Positions 8,520-18,576 are shown, counted from the first letter of the stretch. The stretch is DNA of 64,000 bases from Blautia wexlerae (GCF_013300825.1 NZ_JAAIMY010000018.1:1-64000); one strand, 5' to 3'. Notes: generated by a model not told the origin, from the letters alone. Program-made: numbers and translations.

Positions 8520-9854
8520 ATGAAACGTGAACAGCTTGGAAGCCGGCTTGGCTTCATTATGCTTTCCGCCGGCTGCGCCATTGGCTGCGGAAATGTATGG
8601 AAATTCCCGTGGATGTGCGGGCAAAATGGCGGCGGCAGCTTTATGCTGATTTATCTTCTGTGTCTGGTCATCCTGGGAATCCCGGCTCTTGTGTTGGAAT
8701 TTTCCATCGGAAGAGCGGCTCAGACAAGTCCCCTTTTCATGTACCGTAAGCTGGAAAAGCCAGAACAGAAATGGGGGATTTTCGGCTGGTTCTGTCTGCT
8801 TGGCAACATTGCCCTGATGGCATTTTACACTGTTGTCTGCGGCTGGATCATTTATTATTTTGTACAGTTTCTCAGAGGTAAAAATGGTTCACTGGGATTT
8901 TCAGCCATGATCTCCTCTCCCTCTGTGAATGTATTCTTCTTACTGGTCACTGTAGTCATTGCATTTTTCATCCTTTCCTTCAATCTTCAGGGAGGACTGG
9001 AGCGTGTGACAAAATATATGATGTCTGCACTGCTGGTGCTAATGCTTGCTCTCGCTGTGCATAGTCTTTTTCTGAAAGGCGCAGGTGAGGGAATGACCTT
9101 TTATCTGAAACCGGATTTCTCAAAGATTGATGGTTCGGTGATCGTAGGGGCAATGAACCAGGCATTCTTTACTTTATCTACAGGTATGGGTGGCATGGCT
9201 ATCTTTGGCAGCTATATTGGCAAAGAGCATTCTCTAATGGGGGAAGCTATTCATGTGATCACACTGGACACACTGGTTGCTTTTCTGGCAGGAGTTATTA
9301 TTTTCCCTGCATGCTTTACCTTTAATCTGGAAGTAAATGCAGGTCCGAGCCTTCTGTTTGATACAATGGCAGCAGTTTTTAACAACATGTCCGGAGGTCG
9401 CATCTGGGGTTCCTTATTCTTCCTGTTCATGGTATTTGCAGCTATGTCAACAGTTCTGGGAGTGTGCGAAAACATCCTGGCAATGATACGTGAGCTTACC
9501 GGCTGGTCTCGTCCAAAAGGCAGCGTGGTCTGCGGCACAGGTGTCTTTCTTCTGGCACTTACCACAGCCCTTGGTTTCAGCGTTTTCCACTTCCAGCCAT
9601 TTGCCGAAGGAACTACCTGGCTTGATTTCTGGGATTTTATTGTTTCCAACAATATTTTACCCCTTGGCTCTCTCATCCTTGCACTCTTCTGCTGTAATAA
9701 GTTCGGCTGGGGATGGGATAACTTTATCAGAGAGGCCAATACAGGTAAGGGCTTAAAGGTACAGAAGTGGATGAAACCACTCTTCCGGTTTGTACTTCCG
9801 ATTATGATTGCCTTTATCTATGTTTATGGTATGAGTACATTCAACTGGCGTTAA
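8520..9854 (+). CDS. Sodium-dependent NSS-family (SNF) amino acid transporter
   Basis: 444 residues, a length typical of bacterial neurotransmitter:sodium symporters such as MhsT and Tyt1. The first segment carries the family fingerprint: GSRLGFIMLSAG then AIGCGNVWKFPW, the unwound TM1 that binds Na+ and substrate. Another conserved segment is FTLSTGMGGM (TM6 region). About eleven hydrophobic segments can be followed to the C-terminus. It should import an amino acid or amine with Na+; the substrate is not deducible. It is monocistronic, from its own promoter, with a divergent LysR gene. A strong terminator follows at 9933. Confidence 0.92.
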   Translation: MKREQLGSRLGFIMLSAGCAIGCGNVWKFPWMCGQNGGGSFMLIYLLCLVILGIPALVLEFSIGRAAQTSPLFMYRKLEKPEQKWGIFGWFCLLGNIALMAFYTVVCGWIIYYFVQFLRGKNGSLGFSAMISSPSVNVFFLLVTVVIAFFILSFNLQGGLERVTKYMMSALLVLMLALAVHSLFLKGAGEGMTFYLKPDFSKIDGSVIVGAMNQAFFTLSTGMGGMAIFGSYIGKEHSLMGEAIHVITLDTLVAFLAGVIIFPACFTFNLEVNAGPSLLFDTMAAVFNNMSGGRIWGSLFFLFMVFAAMSTVLGVCENILAMIRELTGWSRPKGSVVCGTGVFLLALTTALGFSVFHFQPFAEGTTWLDFWDFIVSNNILPLGSLILALFCCNKFGWGWDNFIREANTGKGLKVQKWMKPLFRFVLPIMIAFIYVYGMSTFNWR

Positions 9855-9878
9855 AATCAAAGTCGTTTACAGCAAGCG

Positions 9879-9923
9879 CCAGGCATTCCCAGATTGCTTT
9901 GCTGCTTACAAATATCTGCCTGG
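9879..9923. repeat. Small palindromic repeat, CAGGC family (divergent copy)
   Basis: Stem CCAGGCA (9879-9885) pairs with TGCCTGG (9917-9923). The interior ATTGCTTTGCTGCTTAC matches the copy at 56120 (AATCCGCTTCGCTGCTTAC) at most positions. It lies just after the NSS transporter stop. Confidence 0.45.
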
Positions 9924-9932
9924 ACTTGGCAA

Positions 9933-9978
9933 AAAAATAAGCTCCGTGGATTTTTCTTTTATCCACAGAGCTTATTTT
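9933..9978. terminator. Bidirectional terminator after the NSS transporter
   Basis: AAAATAAGCTC.GTGGA pairs with TCCAC.GAGCTTATTTT, with A and T tracts on both sides. It can serve the + strand transporter and, from the other side, the minus strand kinase-like gene ending at 10057. Confidence 0.8.
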
Positions 9979-9982
9979 CTTT

Positions 9983-10019
9983 GTCAGGCGGATATTCGCA
10001 ATCCGCTCCGCTATTTACT
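9983..10019. repeat. Small palindromic repeat, CAGGCGGATATTC family
   Basis: GTCAGGCGGATATTCGCAAT then CCGCTCCGCTATTTACTT. It is nearly identical to 56120-56155 and contains the mini-hairpin GCGGATattcgcAATCCGC. A REP-like element or loose module of the MITE family. Confidence 0.55.
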
Positions 10020-10056
10020 TGATTCGGTTAAATCAGACAGATAAATCTCCCTCTGA

Positions 10057-11058
10057 TCAGTGAACTTTCTGATCCAGCATTCTCCGGATCAGCTCAATTG
10101 TATCCTTCAGTCCATAGTTGGCACTGTTGATGCACAAATCATAATTCTCCGGTTTTCCCCATTTCTCACCGGTATAAAATTCATAATATTTCTTATGCTG
10201 CTTATCCATCTGCTTCAGAAAACGTACTGCCTGCTTCAGATTCATATTACGGATATCCATAACATGCTGTATACGAACCTGAAAAGGAGCACTGATAAAC
10301 AGGCTGATATGCGGAATGTGATTATTCTTAAGAATCGTGTCTGCGCAGCGTCCCATGATCACACAGTCTTCACTCTTTGCCAGTTCACAGATCAGATCAC
10401 TCATATTGAAAAATACGGCATCCTGCTTCGGAAGTCCGTGATAACGGTTAAATTCCCTGAACCAGGTTTTCAGATCTGTATGTTTTTTCTTTCTGTATTT
10501 ATCAAATCCCTCAAAACTGCCGGCATCACCCACTGCATTTTTATCTGCCTGCAGACGCTTCATAACCTGATCAAAAATCTCTGCATCATAATAGTTGATC
10601 TGAAGCTGATCTGCCAGTTCAAAGCCGATATCATTACCGCCGCTTCCCTGTGTACGGCTGATACAAATGATCAGATGGTCGTTCTCCGAAATCTCATTCT
10701 GGCGTCTTGCAATCAGATTATTCAGACTGATACGTTCTTTATCTACAATATCTGTCTGTCCAAATGTATCCGGAAGACTTTCAATCTCTTTCAGAATACT
10801 GTCATACTCTATCATAAGACGTCTTCTCTCGCTCTTATCCCTGATGGTACGGGCCATGTTACTGATCAGCGCCAGTTCACTTCTGAGCAGATGTCCGTCC
10901 GGCTTGGTATACATCAGTGCTGCCAGATGACGGAGAGTTGTTTCTTTTTGTCCTGTAAATGTACGTCCCAGAGAGGAACCCACACATTTATAAACTTCTT
11001 CGTCCAGGTTATAAATGCGTATTGCAAGTTCTTTACATTTTTCCTGATTATCCTGCAT
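10057..11058 (-). CDS. Cytidylate-kinase-like protein with extra N-terminal domain
   Basis: 333 residues. The C-terminal ~200 residues form a P-loop domain of the cytidylate kinase-like family (PF13189 type): LIICISRTQGSGGNDIGFEL carries a modified P-loop, YYDAEIFDQ follows the loop as in cytidylate kinases, CVIMGRCADTILK matches the family core. The first ~125 residues are helical and charged and resemble nothing I recognise. True CMP kinase function is doubtful; the nucleotide-binding loop is SRTQGSGG rather than GxxGxGKS/T. It begins 15 bases after the end of the Na+/H+ antiporter gene, so the two share an operon. The same family occurs next to the APC permease at 62102. A role in transporter control is speculation. 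Confidence 0.8.
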   Translation of the reverse strand: MQDNQEKCKELAIRIYNLDEEVYKCVGSSLGRTFTGQKETTLRHLAALMYTKPDGHLLRSELALISNMARTIRDKSERRRLMIEYDSILKEIESLPDTFGQTDIVDKERISLNNLIARRQNEISENDHLIICISRTQGSGGNDIGFELADQLQINYYDAEIFDQVMKRLQADKNAVGDAGSFEGFDKYRKKKHTDLKTWFREFNRYHGLPKQDAVFFNMSDLICELAKSEDCVIMGRCADTILKNNHIPHISLFISAPFQVRIQHVMDIRNMNLKQAVRFLKQMDKQHKKYYEFYTGEKWGKPENYDLCINSANYGLKDTIELIRRMLDQKVH

Positions 11059-11073
11059 AATGATCCTCCCTCC

Positions 11074-12513
11074 TTATAAAAAGAATACAAACATATCGAT
11101 AATAAACACCGGAATCAGAAATGCCACAGACCACAGCATATATCCGAAGAATGACGGCATCTTCACACCATTCTCATCAGAGATTGCCTTTACCATAAAG
11201 TTTGGGGCATTTCCGATATAAGTGTTGGCACCCATGAATACCGCACCACAGGAAATCGCAGACAGAATCTTGGTAGGTACAGTTCCCAGTGTGGTTGTAA
11301 TTCCATTGGTAAATGCCAGCGTTCCTGCTGTTGTAAGGAATACCAGATACGTCGGTGTATTATCCAGGAAACTGGAAAGCGCACCGGTTGCCCAGAACAT
11401 CTCTGCCGGTTCAGTAACTCCCAGATTCGGTCCTACCGCTTTCAGAAGCATCAATGCAGGCTGCATGGTGATAAAAATACCGATGAATAAAACCGCAACC
11501 TCCTGGATCGCACCCCAGGTAAAATGGTTTCTGATACGGATCTGCTTATCTGTTGTCTTAAAGGAAAGAAAGGCTGCAAGCAGAATGATCACAATTTCGA
11601 TCAGTGCCGGGAATGTCAGGGTTACTTCTCCAAAAAGATGAATGCCTCTTACATTGCCTGCGGCATCCTGAAATGCGGACATTCCCGGAAGTACACCGCT
11701 TAAGATTACCGCGCCAACGATCATCACAAGGAAGATGATATTGTGCAGTCCATCCAGACGAAACTGAGTACCCGGTTTACGGATATCCGGTTTACGGCCA
11801 TTTGCAATATCTTTTCTGTAGGAACGTTTATCAATCTGATAAAATACAAACAGCAGAATGACCATATTAAAGATCAGTACAGGGAACAGATGCAGGCTCC
11901 AGAAGAAAGGAACGCCTCGCATAAATCCCATTAACAGCGGCGGATCTCCGATTGGTGTAAGACATCCACCCATATTGGAAACCATGAAGATAAAGAAGAT
12001 CATAATATGTCCTTTTCTCTTTCTCCATGAATTCATTTTAATTACCGGACGTACCATCAGCATACTGGCACCGGTGGTACCGATACAGCTTGACAGAAGA
12101 GTTCCCAGTGCAAGCAGACCTACATTAACACGGGGGGAACCTGCGAAATCACCCTCCATGGTAATATTACCAGATACGCAGAACAGGCCGAATAACAGAA
12201 TGATGAATGTAAGATAATCATTCACAATACAGTCCAGAACTGTCTCTGCAGTCTTTCCGGCTCCATAAACGAAAGCAAATGGAACCACCATCAGAATGAT
12301 CCATAAGGCAACAACCAGTGGCTGATGAGACTCCCACCACTCCGCTTTTACCAGAGGCATCACTGCAATACATAACAAAAGCCCTGCAAAGGGAATGCAA
12401 AGCCATACAGGTACTGTAGATGGTGCTTTACTGCCTTCTGCCGCAAATACACTCAACGGGCAAGCCAGAAGAACTGCAAAAAAAGCACCCAGTACGGTCA
12501 CCAACTTTTTCAA
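11074..12513 (-). CDS. NhaD/ArsB-type sodium:proton antiporter
   Basis: About 479 residues with 11-13 hydrophobic segments. Family hallmarks include IGTTGASMLMVRP and SNMGGCLTPIGDPPLLMGF, the re-entrant region of the ion transporter superfamily, and SSFLDNTPTYLVF near the C-terminus. The chosen start is a TTG at 12513: it gives a signal-like N-terminus (MKKLVTVLGAFFAVLLACPL) and has GGAGGTGG eight bases upstream. In-frame ATGs at 12528 and 12639 give a poorer ribosome-binding site and a basic leader. Expected to exchange Na+ for H+ across the membrane; other members of the superfamily move dicarboxylates or arsenite. It is followed after 15 bases by a cytidylate-kinase-like gene. Confidence 0.82.
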   Translation of the reverse strand: MKKLVTVLGAFFAVLLACPLSVFAAEGSKAPSTVPVWLCIPFAGLLLCIAVMPLVKAEWWESHQPLVVALWIILMVVPFAFVYGAGKTAETVLDCIVNDYLTFIILLFGLFCVSGNITMEGDFAGSPRVNVGLLALGTLLSSCIGTTGASMLMVRPVIKMNSWRKRKGHIMIFFIFMVSNMGGCLTPIGDPPLLMGFMRGVPFFWSLHLFPVLIFNMVILLFVFYQIDKRSYRKDIANGRKPDIRKPGTQFRLDGLHNIIFLVMIVGAVILSGVLPGMSAFQDAAGNVRGIHLFGEVTLTFPALIEIVIILLAAFLSFKTTDKQIRIRNHFTWGAIQEVAVLFIGIFITMQPALMLLKAVGPNLGVTEPAEMFWATGALSSFLDNTPTYLVFLTTAGTLAFTNGITTTLGTVPTKILSAISCGAVFMGANTYIGNAPNFMVKAISDENGVKMPSFFGYMLWSVAFLIPVFIIDMFVFFL

Positions 12514-12887
12514 AACTGCCACCTCCATATTGTATTTTCGTACAGCGCGATTATCATTCAGGAGATTTTTTTCATATACGTGTTTCTTCCTATTTAATAT
12601 GCGCTTGTTTTTTACAGATGCAATTATATCATACAGCATACAAAAATCAATTGTGTGGATAGTGAATATTTATACTTTATTTCCTGTTTTTTTATACATT
12701 TTTTACATATTCCCTGATTATTTTCGTTTATATTTTAACGATTTAATCTTTATTACTGACATTTTTTTGTACTGCCTTATCTATTTTTTAAAATTGTACT
12801 GATTTTGAAACACATGACCCAATAACTGCTCCGCAGTTTATCACTTTTGGGCAATTAAAGCAGGGATCTTTCTTATATGCAATACGA

Positions 12888-12929
12888 AAAATGCTCCCCG
12901 ACAGCAATTCCCGCTGTCAGAGAGCATTT
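12888..12929 (-). terminator. Terminator of the clpB operon
   Basis: AAATGCTCNCNGACAGC stem with short loop, followed on the minus strand by a T tract. It lies 11 bases after the stop of the small gene downstream of clpB. Confidence 0.85.
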
Positions 12930-12939
12930 CACATATTTC

Positions 12940-13113
12940 TTATATGAACTGATTGGTTGCCTCATCATACTCATAATCGATGGAATGCATCTTCGCCACC
13001 AGTTCGTCTTTCTTCAATCCTCTGCATGTGCAGAGTGCTTCCAGGGAATCATAGTAATCCCTGAGCTGAGTATTCACATAACTCAGCAGAATCATTGGAT
13101 CTTTGGGTATCAT
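12940..13113 (-). CDS. DUF4250-like small protein
   Basis: 57 residues, beginning MIPKDPMILLSYVNTQLRDY and ending EATNQFI. It resembles DUF4250 proteins, short acidic cytoplasmic proteins of unknown function common in Clostridia. The ATG follows the clpB stop codon with no gap (TAAATG), so it is probably made by translational coupling, and the shared terminator lies just behind. Missed easily because of size. Function unknown; its position suggests a heat-shock-coinduced accessory. Confidence 0.75.
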   Translation of the reverse strand: MIPKDPMILLSYVNTQLRDYYDSLEALCTCRGLKKDELVAKMHSIDYEYDEATNQFI

Positions 13114-15705
13114 TTAGTTTCCGTCCTTTACCGTAACAATGAATTCCCCATTCTGAACATCCAGCACCAGAGTATCACCTGCGTGAACATCTCCGGACAA
13201 AATCTTTCTCGCCGCAAGAGTCTCTACATATTTCTGCAGATAGCGCTTCAACGGACGTGCACCATATACCGGGTCATAGCCATTCTCGATAACCTGATCC
13301 TTGGCTGCATCTGTCAGTTCCAGGGAAAGCTCCTGGTCTGCAAGACGTTTGTCAAGCTCGCCGACCATCAAGTCTACTATCTTACCAATATTGGATTTTG
13401 TCAAGGGCTTGAACATAATTATTTCATCCAGACGGTTCAGGAATTCCGGACGGAAATGGCCTCTCAGGTCATCCATAACCTGACTCTGAGCCTCAGGTTT
13501 GATCTCACCATTCTCATCAATACCATCCAGCAGATACGGAGAACCGATGTTGGAAGTCATGATAAGAATTGTATTCTTAAAGTCAACTGTACGTCCCTGA
13601 GAATCTGTGATACGGCCATCATCCAGTACCTGCAGCAGTACGTTAAACACATCCGGATGTGCCTTCTCAATCTCATCGAAAAGTACAACACTGTATGGTT
13701 TACGGCGGACTGCCTCAGTAAGCTGGCCGCCCTCCTCATATCCTACATATCCCGGAGGCGCTCCGATCAGTCTGGATACAGAATACTTCTCCATGTATTC
13801 ACTCATATCAATTCTGACCATATTCTGTTCATCATCAAACAGATTCTCTGCCAGAGTTTTGGCAAGCTCTGTCTTACCTACACCTGTAGGACCAAGAAAC
13901 AGGAAGGAACCGATAGGTTTGGTCGGATCCTTGATGCCGGCTTTGGAACGAAGGATTGCATCTGTAACCCTCTTCACACCTTCATCCTGGCCTACAACTC
14001 TCTTGTGAAGCTGATCTTCCAGAGTGAGGAGTTTGGCTCTCTCGCCTTCTGTCAGTCTTGTTACAGGAATACCGGTCCATCTGGAAATGATCCTTGCGAT
14101 CTCATCATCAGTAACTGCCTCATGAACCAGACTTCTGTCACTTTCTTTGACACTCTTCTCTTCGATTTCCAGCTGCTGCTGTAATTTCGGAAGTTCGCCG
14201 TACTGTAACTGTGCAGCCTTCTCCAGATCATAGTTCTGTTTTGCTTTCTGGATCTGCTTATTCACATCCTCAATCTGCTCACGAAGCTTCTGTAATTTCT
14301 CTACAGAATGCTTCTCATTGTCCCACTGTGCTTTCTGTGTATTAAAGGTATCTCGAAGCTCTGCCAGTTCCTTCTGAAGTGCTTCCAGACGTTCCTTACT
14401 CAGGTTATCTGTCTCTTTCTTCAGTGCAGATTCCTCAATCTCCAGCTGCATGATCTTACGGCGCTGTTCATCCAGCTCTGAAGGCATAGAATCCAGCTCT
14501 GTCTTGATCAGGGCACAGGCCTCATCCACCAGGTCAATGGCCTTATCAGGAAGAAAACGGTCTGTGATATATCTATGTGAAAGTGTAGCTGCTGCAACCA
14601 GCGCACTGTCTGTGATCTTAACACCATGGAAGACCTCATATCTCTCCTTCAGACCACGAAGGATGGAAATGGTATCCTCCACTGTGGGTTCATCTACCAT
14701 AACAGGCTGGAAACGACGTTCCAGAGCTGCATCTTTCTCAATATACTGACGATACTCATCCAGAGTTGTAGCACCGATACAGTGAAGCTCACCTCTGGCA
14801 AGCATAGGTTTCAGCATATTACTGGCATCCATGGCTCCGTCAGTCTTACCTGCACCAACGATCAGATGTAACTCATCAATGAAAAGAATGATGTTTCCTT
14901 CACTCTTCTTTACTTCTTCAAGGACTGCTTTCAGACGTTCCTCAAACTCACCTCTGTATTTGGCACCTGCTACCAGAGCACCCATGTCCAGGGCAAAAAT
15001 CTTCTTATCCTTCAGACCTTCCGGCACATCCTCTGCCACGATTCGCTGTGCAAGACCCTCGATTGCTGCTGTTTTTCCTACACCAGGCTCACCGATAAGC
15101 ACAGGATTGTTCTTGGTCTTACGTGAAAGGATTCTGATGATATTACGGATTTCTTCATCACGTCCGATCACAGGATCCAGCTTCTGGTTACGTGCCTTTT
15201 CGACTAAATCCTCGCCATATTTATTCAAAGTATCATAAGTAGCTTCTGGATTGTCACTGACTACACGCTGATTGCCTCGTACTGTAGAAAGTGCCTGCAG
15301 GAAACGCTCCTTAGTAATGCCAAATTCCTGAAACAGTTTCTTCATGCTTGGACTTGGATATCTTAATAAAGCAAGGAAGAGATGCTCTACAGAGACATAT
15401 TCATCACCCATTGCCTTGGCTTCATCCTCTGCACTGACCAGAGCCTTGTTCAGATACTGTCCGAAACGGAGCTCACCACCGGATACCTTAACCTTAGCAT
15501 CCAGTGCCTGATTCAGAGAATTTCTGAAATAGTCCTTATCTATCTCCATCTTCTCAATCAGTTTAAGAATCAGGCTGTCTTCCTGTTCCAGCAGAGCATA
15601 TAAAAGATGCTCCTCTTCAATCTCCTGGTTGCCAAACTGATAAGCAACCTTCTCCAGATCCTGGACAGCCTGTACGGATTTCTGTGTAAATTTACTGATA
15701 TTCAT
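13114..15705 (-). CDS. clpB: ATP-dependent disaggregase ClpB
   Basis: 863 residues, the full length for ClpB. Order: Clp N-terminal repeat domain (1-145), first AAA+ module (Walker A GEPGVGKT near 205, Walker B ILFIDELH), the long middle coiled coil (about 405-525, Leu/Glu/Lys-rich) that separates ClpB from ClpA/C, then the second AAA+ module (GPTGVGKT near 605, Walker [12 protein letters not shown]) and C-terminal domain. It dissolves protein aggregates with DnaK in the cytoplasm. A CIRCE element upstream indicates HrcA repression. No IGF/L-type ClpP loop was noticed, which agrees with ClpB. Confidence 0.96.
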   Translation of the reverse strand: MNISKFTQKSVQAVQDLEKVAYQFGNQEIEEEHLLYALLEQEDSLILKLIEKMEIDKDYFRNSLNQALDAKVKVSGGELRFGQYLNKALVSAEDEAKAMGDEYVSVEHLFLALLRYPSPSMKKLFQEFGITKERFLQALSTVRGNQRVVSDNPEATYDTLNKYGEDLVEKARNQKLDPVIGRDEEIRNIIRILSRKTKNNPVLIGEPGVGKTAAIEGLAQRIVAEDVPEGLKDKKIFALDMGALVAGAKYRGEFEERLKAVLEEVKKSEGNIILFIDELHLIVGAGKTDGAMDASNMLKPMLARGELHCIGATTLDEYRQYIEKDAALERRFQPVMVDEPTVEDTISILRGLKERYEVFHGVKITDSALVAAATLSHRYITDRFLPDKAIDLVDEACALIKTELDSMPSELDEQRRKIMQLEIEESALKKETDNLSKERLEALQKELAELRDTFNTQKAQWDNEKHSVEKLQKLREQIEDVNKQIQKAKQNYDLEKAAQLQYGELPKLQQQLEIEEKSVKESDRSLVHEAVTDDEIARIISRWTGIPVTRLTEGERAKLLTLEDQLHKRVVGQDEGVKRVTDAILRSKAGIKDPTKPIGSFLFLGPTGVGKTELAKTLAENLFDDEQNMVRIDMSEYMEKYSVSRLIGAPPGYVGYEEGGQLTEAVRRKPYSVVLFDEIEKAHPDVFNVLLQVLDDGRITDSQGRTVDFKNTILIMTSNIGSPYLLDGIDENGEIKPEAQSQVMDDLRGHFRPEFLNRLDEIIMFKPLTKSNIGKIVDLMVGELDKRLADQELSLELTDAAKDQVIENGYDPVYGARPLKRYLQKYVETLAARKILSGDVHAGDTLVLDVQNGEFIVTVKDGN

Positions 15706-15794
15706 AGGCTAACCCTCCTCTTATATGAGAAATATCTCTCCCACGGGAGAAATATGTTGTTTTCTTTGTTCTGCATGTAATATAACACATGTTG

Positions 15795-15821
15795 TTAGCA
15801 CTGTCAAGAGGTGAGTGCTAA
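15795..15821. promoter_or_regulatory. CIRCE operator (HrcA) upstream of clpB
   Basis: TTAGCACTG-TCAAGAGGT-GAGTGCTAA: 9-bp arms with one mismatch to the consensus TTAGCACTC-N9-GAGTGCTAA. It lies 90 bases upstream of clpB. Its right end contains the stop codon of the upstream hydrolase gene (15818-15820). Confidence 0.92.
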
Positions 15822-16654
15822 TTTTTTTCAATTTCTCTCCTCTCTACCTCGCTGATAAATTTTTCTATCAGTCTGTTTACTTCATCCGGCTGGTCAGTAT
15901 TGGAATTATGACCGGCATTCTTTATCCATTTAAGCGATAAACCTTCCCTCTGATGCCATTTCTTATTATAACTTTTTGCAGACCCCGCTTTATCCTTTTC
16001 TCCACAGATAAGTAATGCCGGACAACTGATATGATATGGCAAATCTGCTTTAATTGCCTCAGCAGGCATTCTGTACCCGAAGCCAGCGAGCCTTGCATAT
16101 TCTTTATGCTCTGAGTCATAGGCCATCATCATCTTTCGCATAAGATTCTGACCATAGTCCGTCTCAGAGCACCCTCTTGAACCAGCCCTAAGAAGAGCTT
16201 TCCATGGATATATTCTGTATAATGGCTCTACTCTTTCAAGAAGCCATATTTCCATTGCAGTCATATAAGACTTTTGAAGCGGTGCAGAATCAATGGAGAT
16301 AAACCCCGTTATCTTATCCGGATATAATTCCATATACATTTGGGCCAGATATCCACCCATAGACTGACCGATAATGATTGGATTATAAATTTCTTCTTTT
16401 GCTAAAATTTCATAAAGCCATTCTGCCATATCAGACAGGCTGTAATTATTCGTAAATGGTCTGGATAATGCATGTGATGGTGCATCCCATACAAACACAT
16501 TCTGTTTATTCTCAAAATATTCTGTCTGCTTCTCAAAAAGCCTATGGTCTGCCGTAAGACCCGGTAAGAACACTAACGTAATTCTCTGTTTATCTATTAT
16601 ATTTACAAAATAATGGATGCAGCCACAGGGCGTCTTGTAACTGTTTTCTGTCAT
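15818..16654 (-). CDS. Alpha/beta hydrolase
   Basis: About 278 residues. Seen: oxyanion segment FLPGLTADHR, nucleophile elbow IGQSMGGYLAQ (Ser), acid-bearing segment LLICGEKDKAG and late His in KNAGHNSNTDQPDEV. It resembles general hydrolases of the MhpC class; substrate unknown. The start ATG at 16654 has AGGGGG upstream, better than the ATG six codons earlier. The gene ends inside the clpB CIRCE, so read-through could connect it to clpB, but HrcA bound there would lie across its 3' end. Confidence 0.82.
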   Translation of the reverse strand: MTENSYKTPCGCIHYFVNIIDKQRITLVFLPGLTADHRLFEKQTEYFENKQNVFVWDAPSHALSRPFTNNYSLSDMAEWLYEILAKEEIYNPIIIGQSMGGYLAQMYMELYPDKITGFISIDSAPLQKSYMTAMEIWLLERVEPLYRIYPWKALLRAGSRGCSETDYGQNLMRKMMMAYDSEHKEYARLAGFGYRMPAEAIKADLPYHISCPALLICGEKDKAGSAKSYNKKWHQREGLSLKWIKNAGHNSNTDQPDEVNRLIEKFISEVERREIEKN

Positions 16655-16828
16655 TTTTCGCCCCCTTTCCATAAATCATTTCCAGATATCATTAATATCT
16701 TCTACTTCATATATCACTCATCTTCCTCAAGTTTCTGTACTCTTCTTTTATATATTTTAGAAGATATCATTAATGCTAATAAACATAAGATTTCCACCTG
16801 CACAAACATAATAATTCCGGTTGCAATT

Positions 16829-18576
16829 GGTTCTTCCGCAATTGTCCGTCTTTTGCTTCCAATGGGTTTATTTCTGTGATAAAATATTGGTATCAATTAA
16901 AGGCGGTAAATGATAATGAATGATTCATTGAAGTTGAATATGTTTTTCCCAAGTGAGTTGTTGTCAATTACTTCTGTTGACTATGATGACAGTTCTATTC
17001 ATATTAAAATGCAATCTAAGACACATTCTTGCAAATGTCCAGAGTGTGGTCAGGAAACCGAAACTTATCATGGGACATATTTACGCAAAGTTCAGGATCT
17101 ACCGATACTGGGAAAAACTGCACGACTTCATATAACAGCTCACGAGTATGTTTGTAATAATAGATCATGTTCAAAAGTTACATTTGTTGAAGATTTTGAC
17201 GGATTTCTCAGCTATTATGGACGTATGACAGAACGATGTGCAGACTTTGTTTGTATGCTGGCCATGGAAACCAGTTGTGAAGGATGTGCTCGTATCTGTC
17301 GTGCAATGAAACTTCAAATCAGCGGAGACAGCGTGATTCGTCTTTTAACCAAACGTTATCGCCTACACCCAGTCGCAAAATGTGGAAGTGCCATTGGTGT
17401 TGATGATTTTGCATTTAAAAAGCGTCATACTTATGGAACAATCATTGTCGATGAAGCTACCCATAGACCGGTTGCAATTCTTGATGGACGTGATGGAATG
17501 ACACTTAAGGAGTGGCTTAAAAATAATAAACACGTTAAAACCGTCACACGGGACAGGGCAAGTGCGTATTCGTCTGCTATCCAGGAAATACTGCCGGATG
17601 CCATGCAGATAGCAGATCGATTCCATCTTCATCAAAATCTTCTGGAAGCTGTTAAGAGCACAGTAAATTCTGTGATTCCTGTAGATGTCCGGATTCCTGT
17701 AGATTATGGAACAAGTGAAACTGCTACAGTTGCCGGGGAGCTTTGTAAAAAAAATTCATTGTGATGTGGATAAACTTCTGAATTACAACGTAAAAAGTGT
17801 ACAGTTGTATCATGCGATCCATGAATACTCAGAAGCCGGATACAGCAAACGCGCGATAGCTAAAATACTTCATTGTAGCAGAAATACAGTAACAAAATAT
17901 CTTGAAGGAGACTATGATTCTTTATGCCGCAAAAACTTTTACAGCGGAATGGATCAATTTTATGATTATATCATCAAAGAGTTATCTTCTGGAGTGAGCA
18001 GAAAAGATGTTTTCCGAAGTCTCATTCAAAAAGGTTACAAAGGCGGCCAGACAGCAGCTTATGATTACATGAATAAGATTATAGAGCGTTTTCATATTGA
18101 TATAGCGGTCTACAGGAGTTCTTCAACGGACGCTATTCAGAAGAAGAAAAAACTTCAGAAATATGACCACATATCAAGAAACAGCATCTTCCGTTTCTTA
18201 TGGATGAACCACGAGATAACGGATTGTCATAAATCATATCTGATGGATACTTATCCGCAGCTTAGGATGCTGAAGTCCTGCATTCAGGAATTTCGGGAGA
18301 TATTTCAAAAGAAAAACATGCCGTACTTATATCTTTTTATTGAAAAATACAAAAACAGCGATTTGAAAGAACTTTCCCGTTTTGCATCCGGACTGGAAAA
18401 AGATTTATCTGCCGTAGAAAATGCTGTAGCCAGCCCTCTATCGAATGGTTTTGTCGAGGGTACAAACAGTAAATTGAAAATGATAAAACGTACCATGTAT
18501 GGCCGTTGTGGCAAGGAGTTATTGACCGCTAAGCTTATATTGCTAAAAGAATAAGACGGACAATTGCGGAAGAACC
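16829..18576 (+). mobile_element. ISL3-family insertion sequence, 1748 bp
   Basis: Terminal inverted repeats of about 24 bp, near perfect (outer sequence GGTTCTTCCGCAATTGTCCG at both ends, inward). Direct flanks TTGCAATT at 16821-16828 and 18577-18584 are an exact 8-bp target duplication, the size known for ISL3. The single transposase lies on + in two overlapping frames. The element sits inside a small membrane protein gene in the opposite orientation. Confidence 0.95.
16910..18554 (+). CDS. ISL3 transposase in two frames (shift at an A8 run)
   Basis: First frame, 16910-17764: zinc-ribbon-like N-terminus (CKCPECGQE..CNNRSC) and the start of the DDE catalytic domain (AIGVDDFAFKKRHTYGT, first Asp; TVTRDRASAY, second Asp). 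Second frame, joining near 17747 and ending 18554: helix-turn-helix SKRAIAKILHCSRNTVTKYL inside the usual ISL3 insertion, then the catalytic Glu in NGFVEGTNSKLK. The frames meet at eight consecutive A (17747-17754). Loss of one A would restore a single ~545-residue protein, so this is either a recent indel or slippage-dependent expression. ISL3 transposases usually need no frameshift. Confidence 0.85.

Noticed and set aside
12877-14184. Long open frame on + strand opposite clpB
   Set aside because: It is the complement of a well-conserved clpB; the translation is Cys/Leu/Ile-rich, resembles no family and has no ribosome-binding site.
16910-18554. Two separate transposase genes
   Set aside because: The two frames encode consecutive parts of one ISL3 transposase (first two catalytic Asp in one, the Glu in the other).
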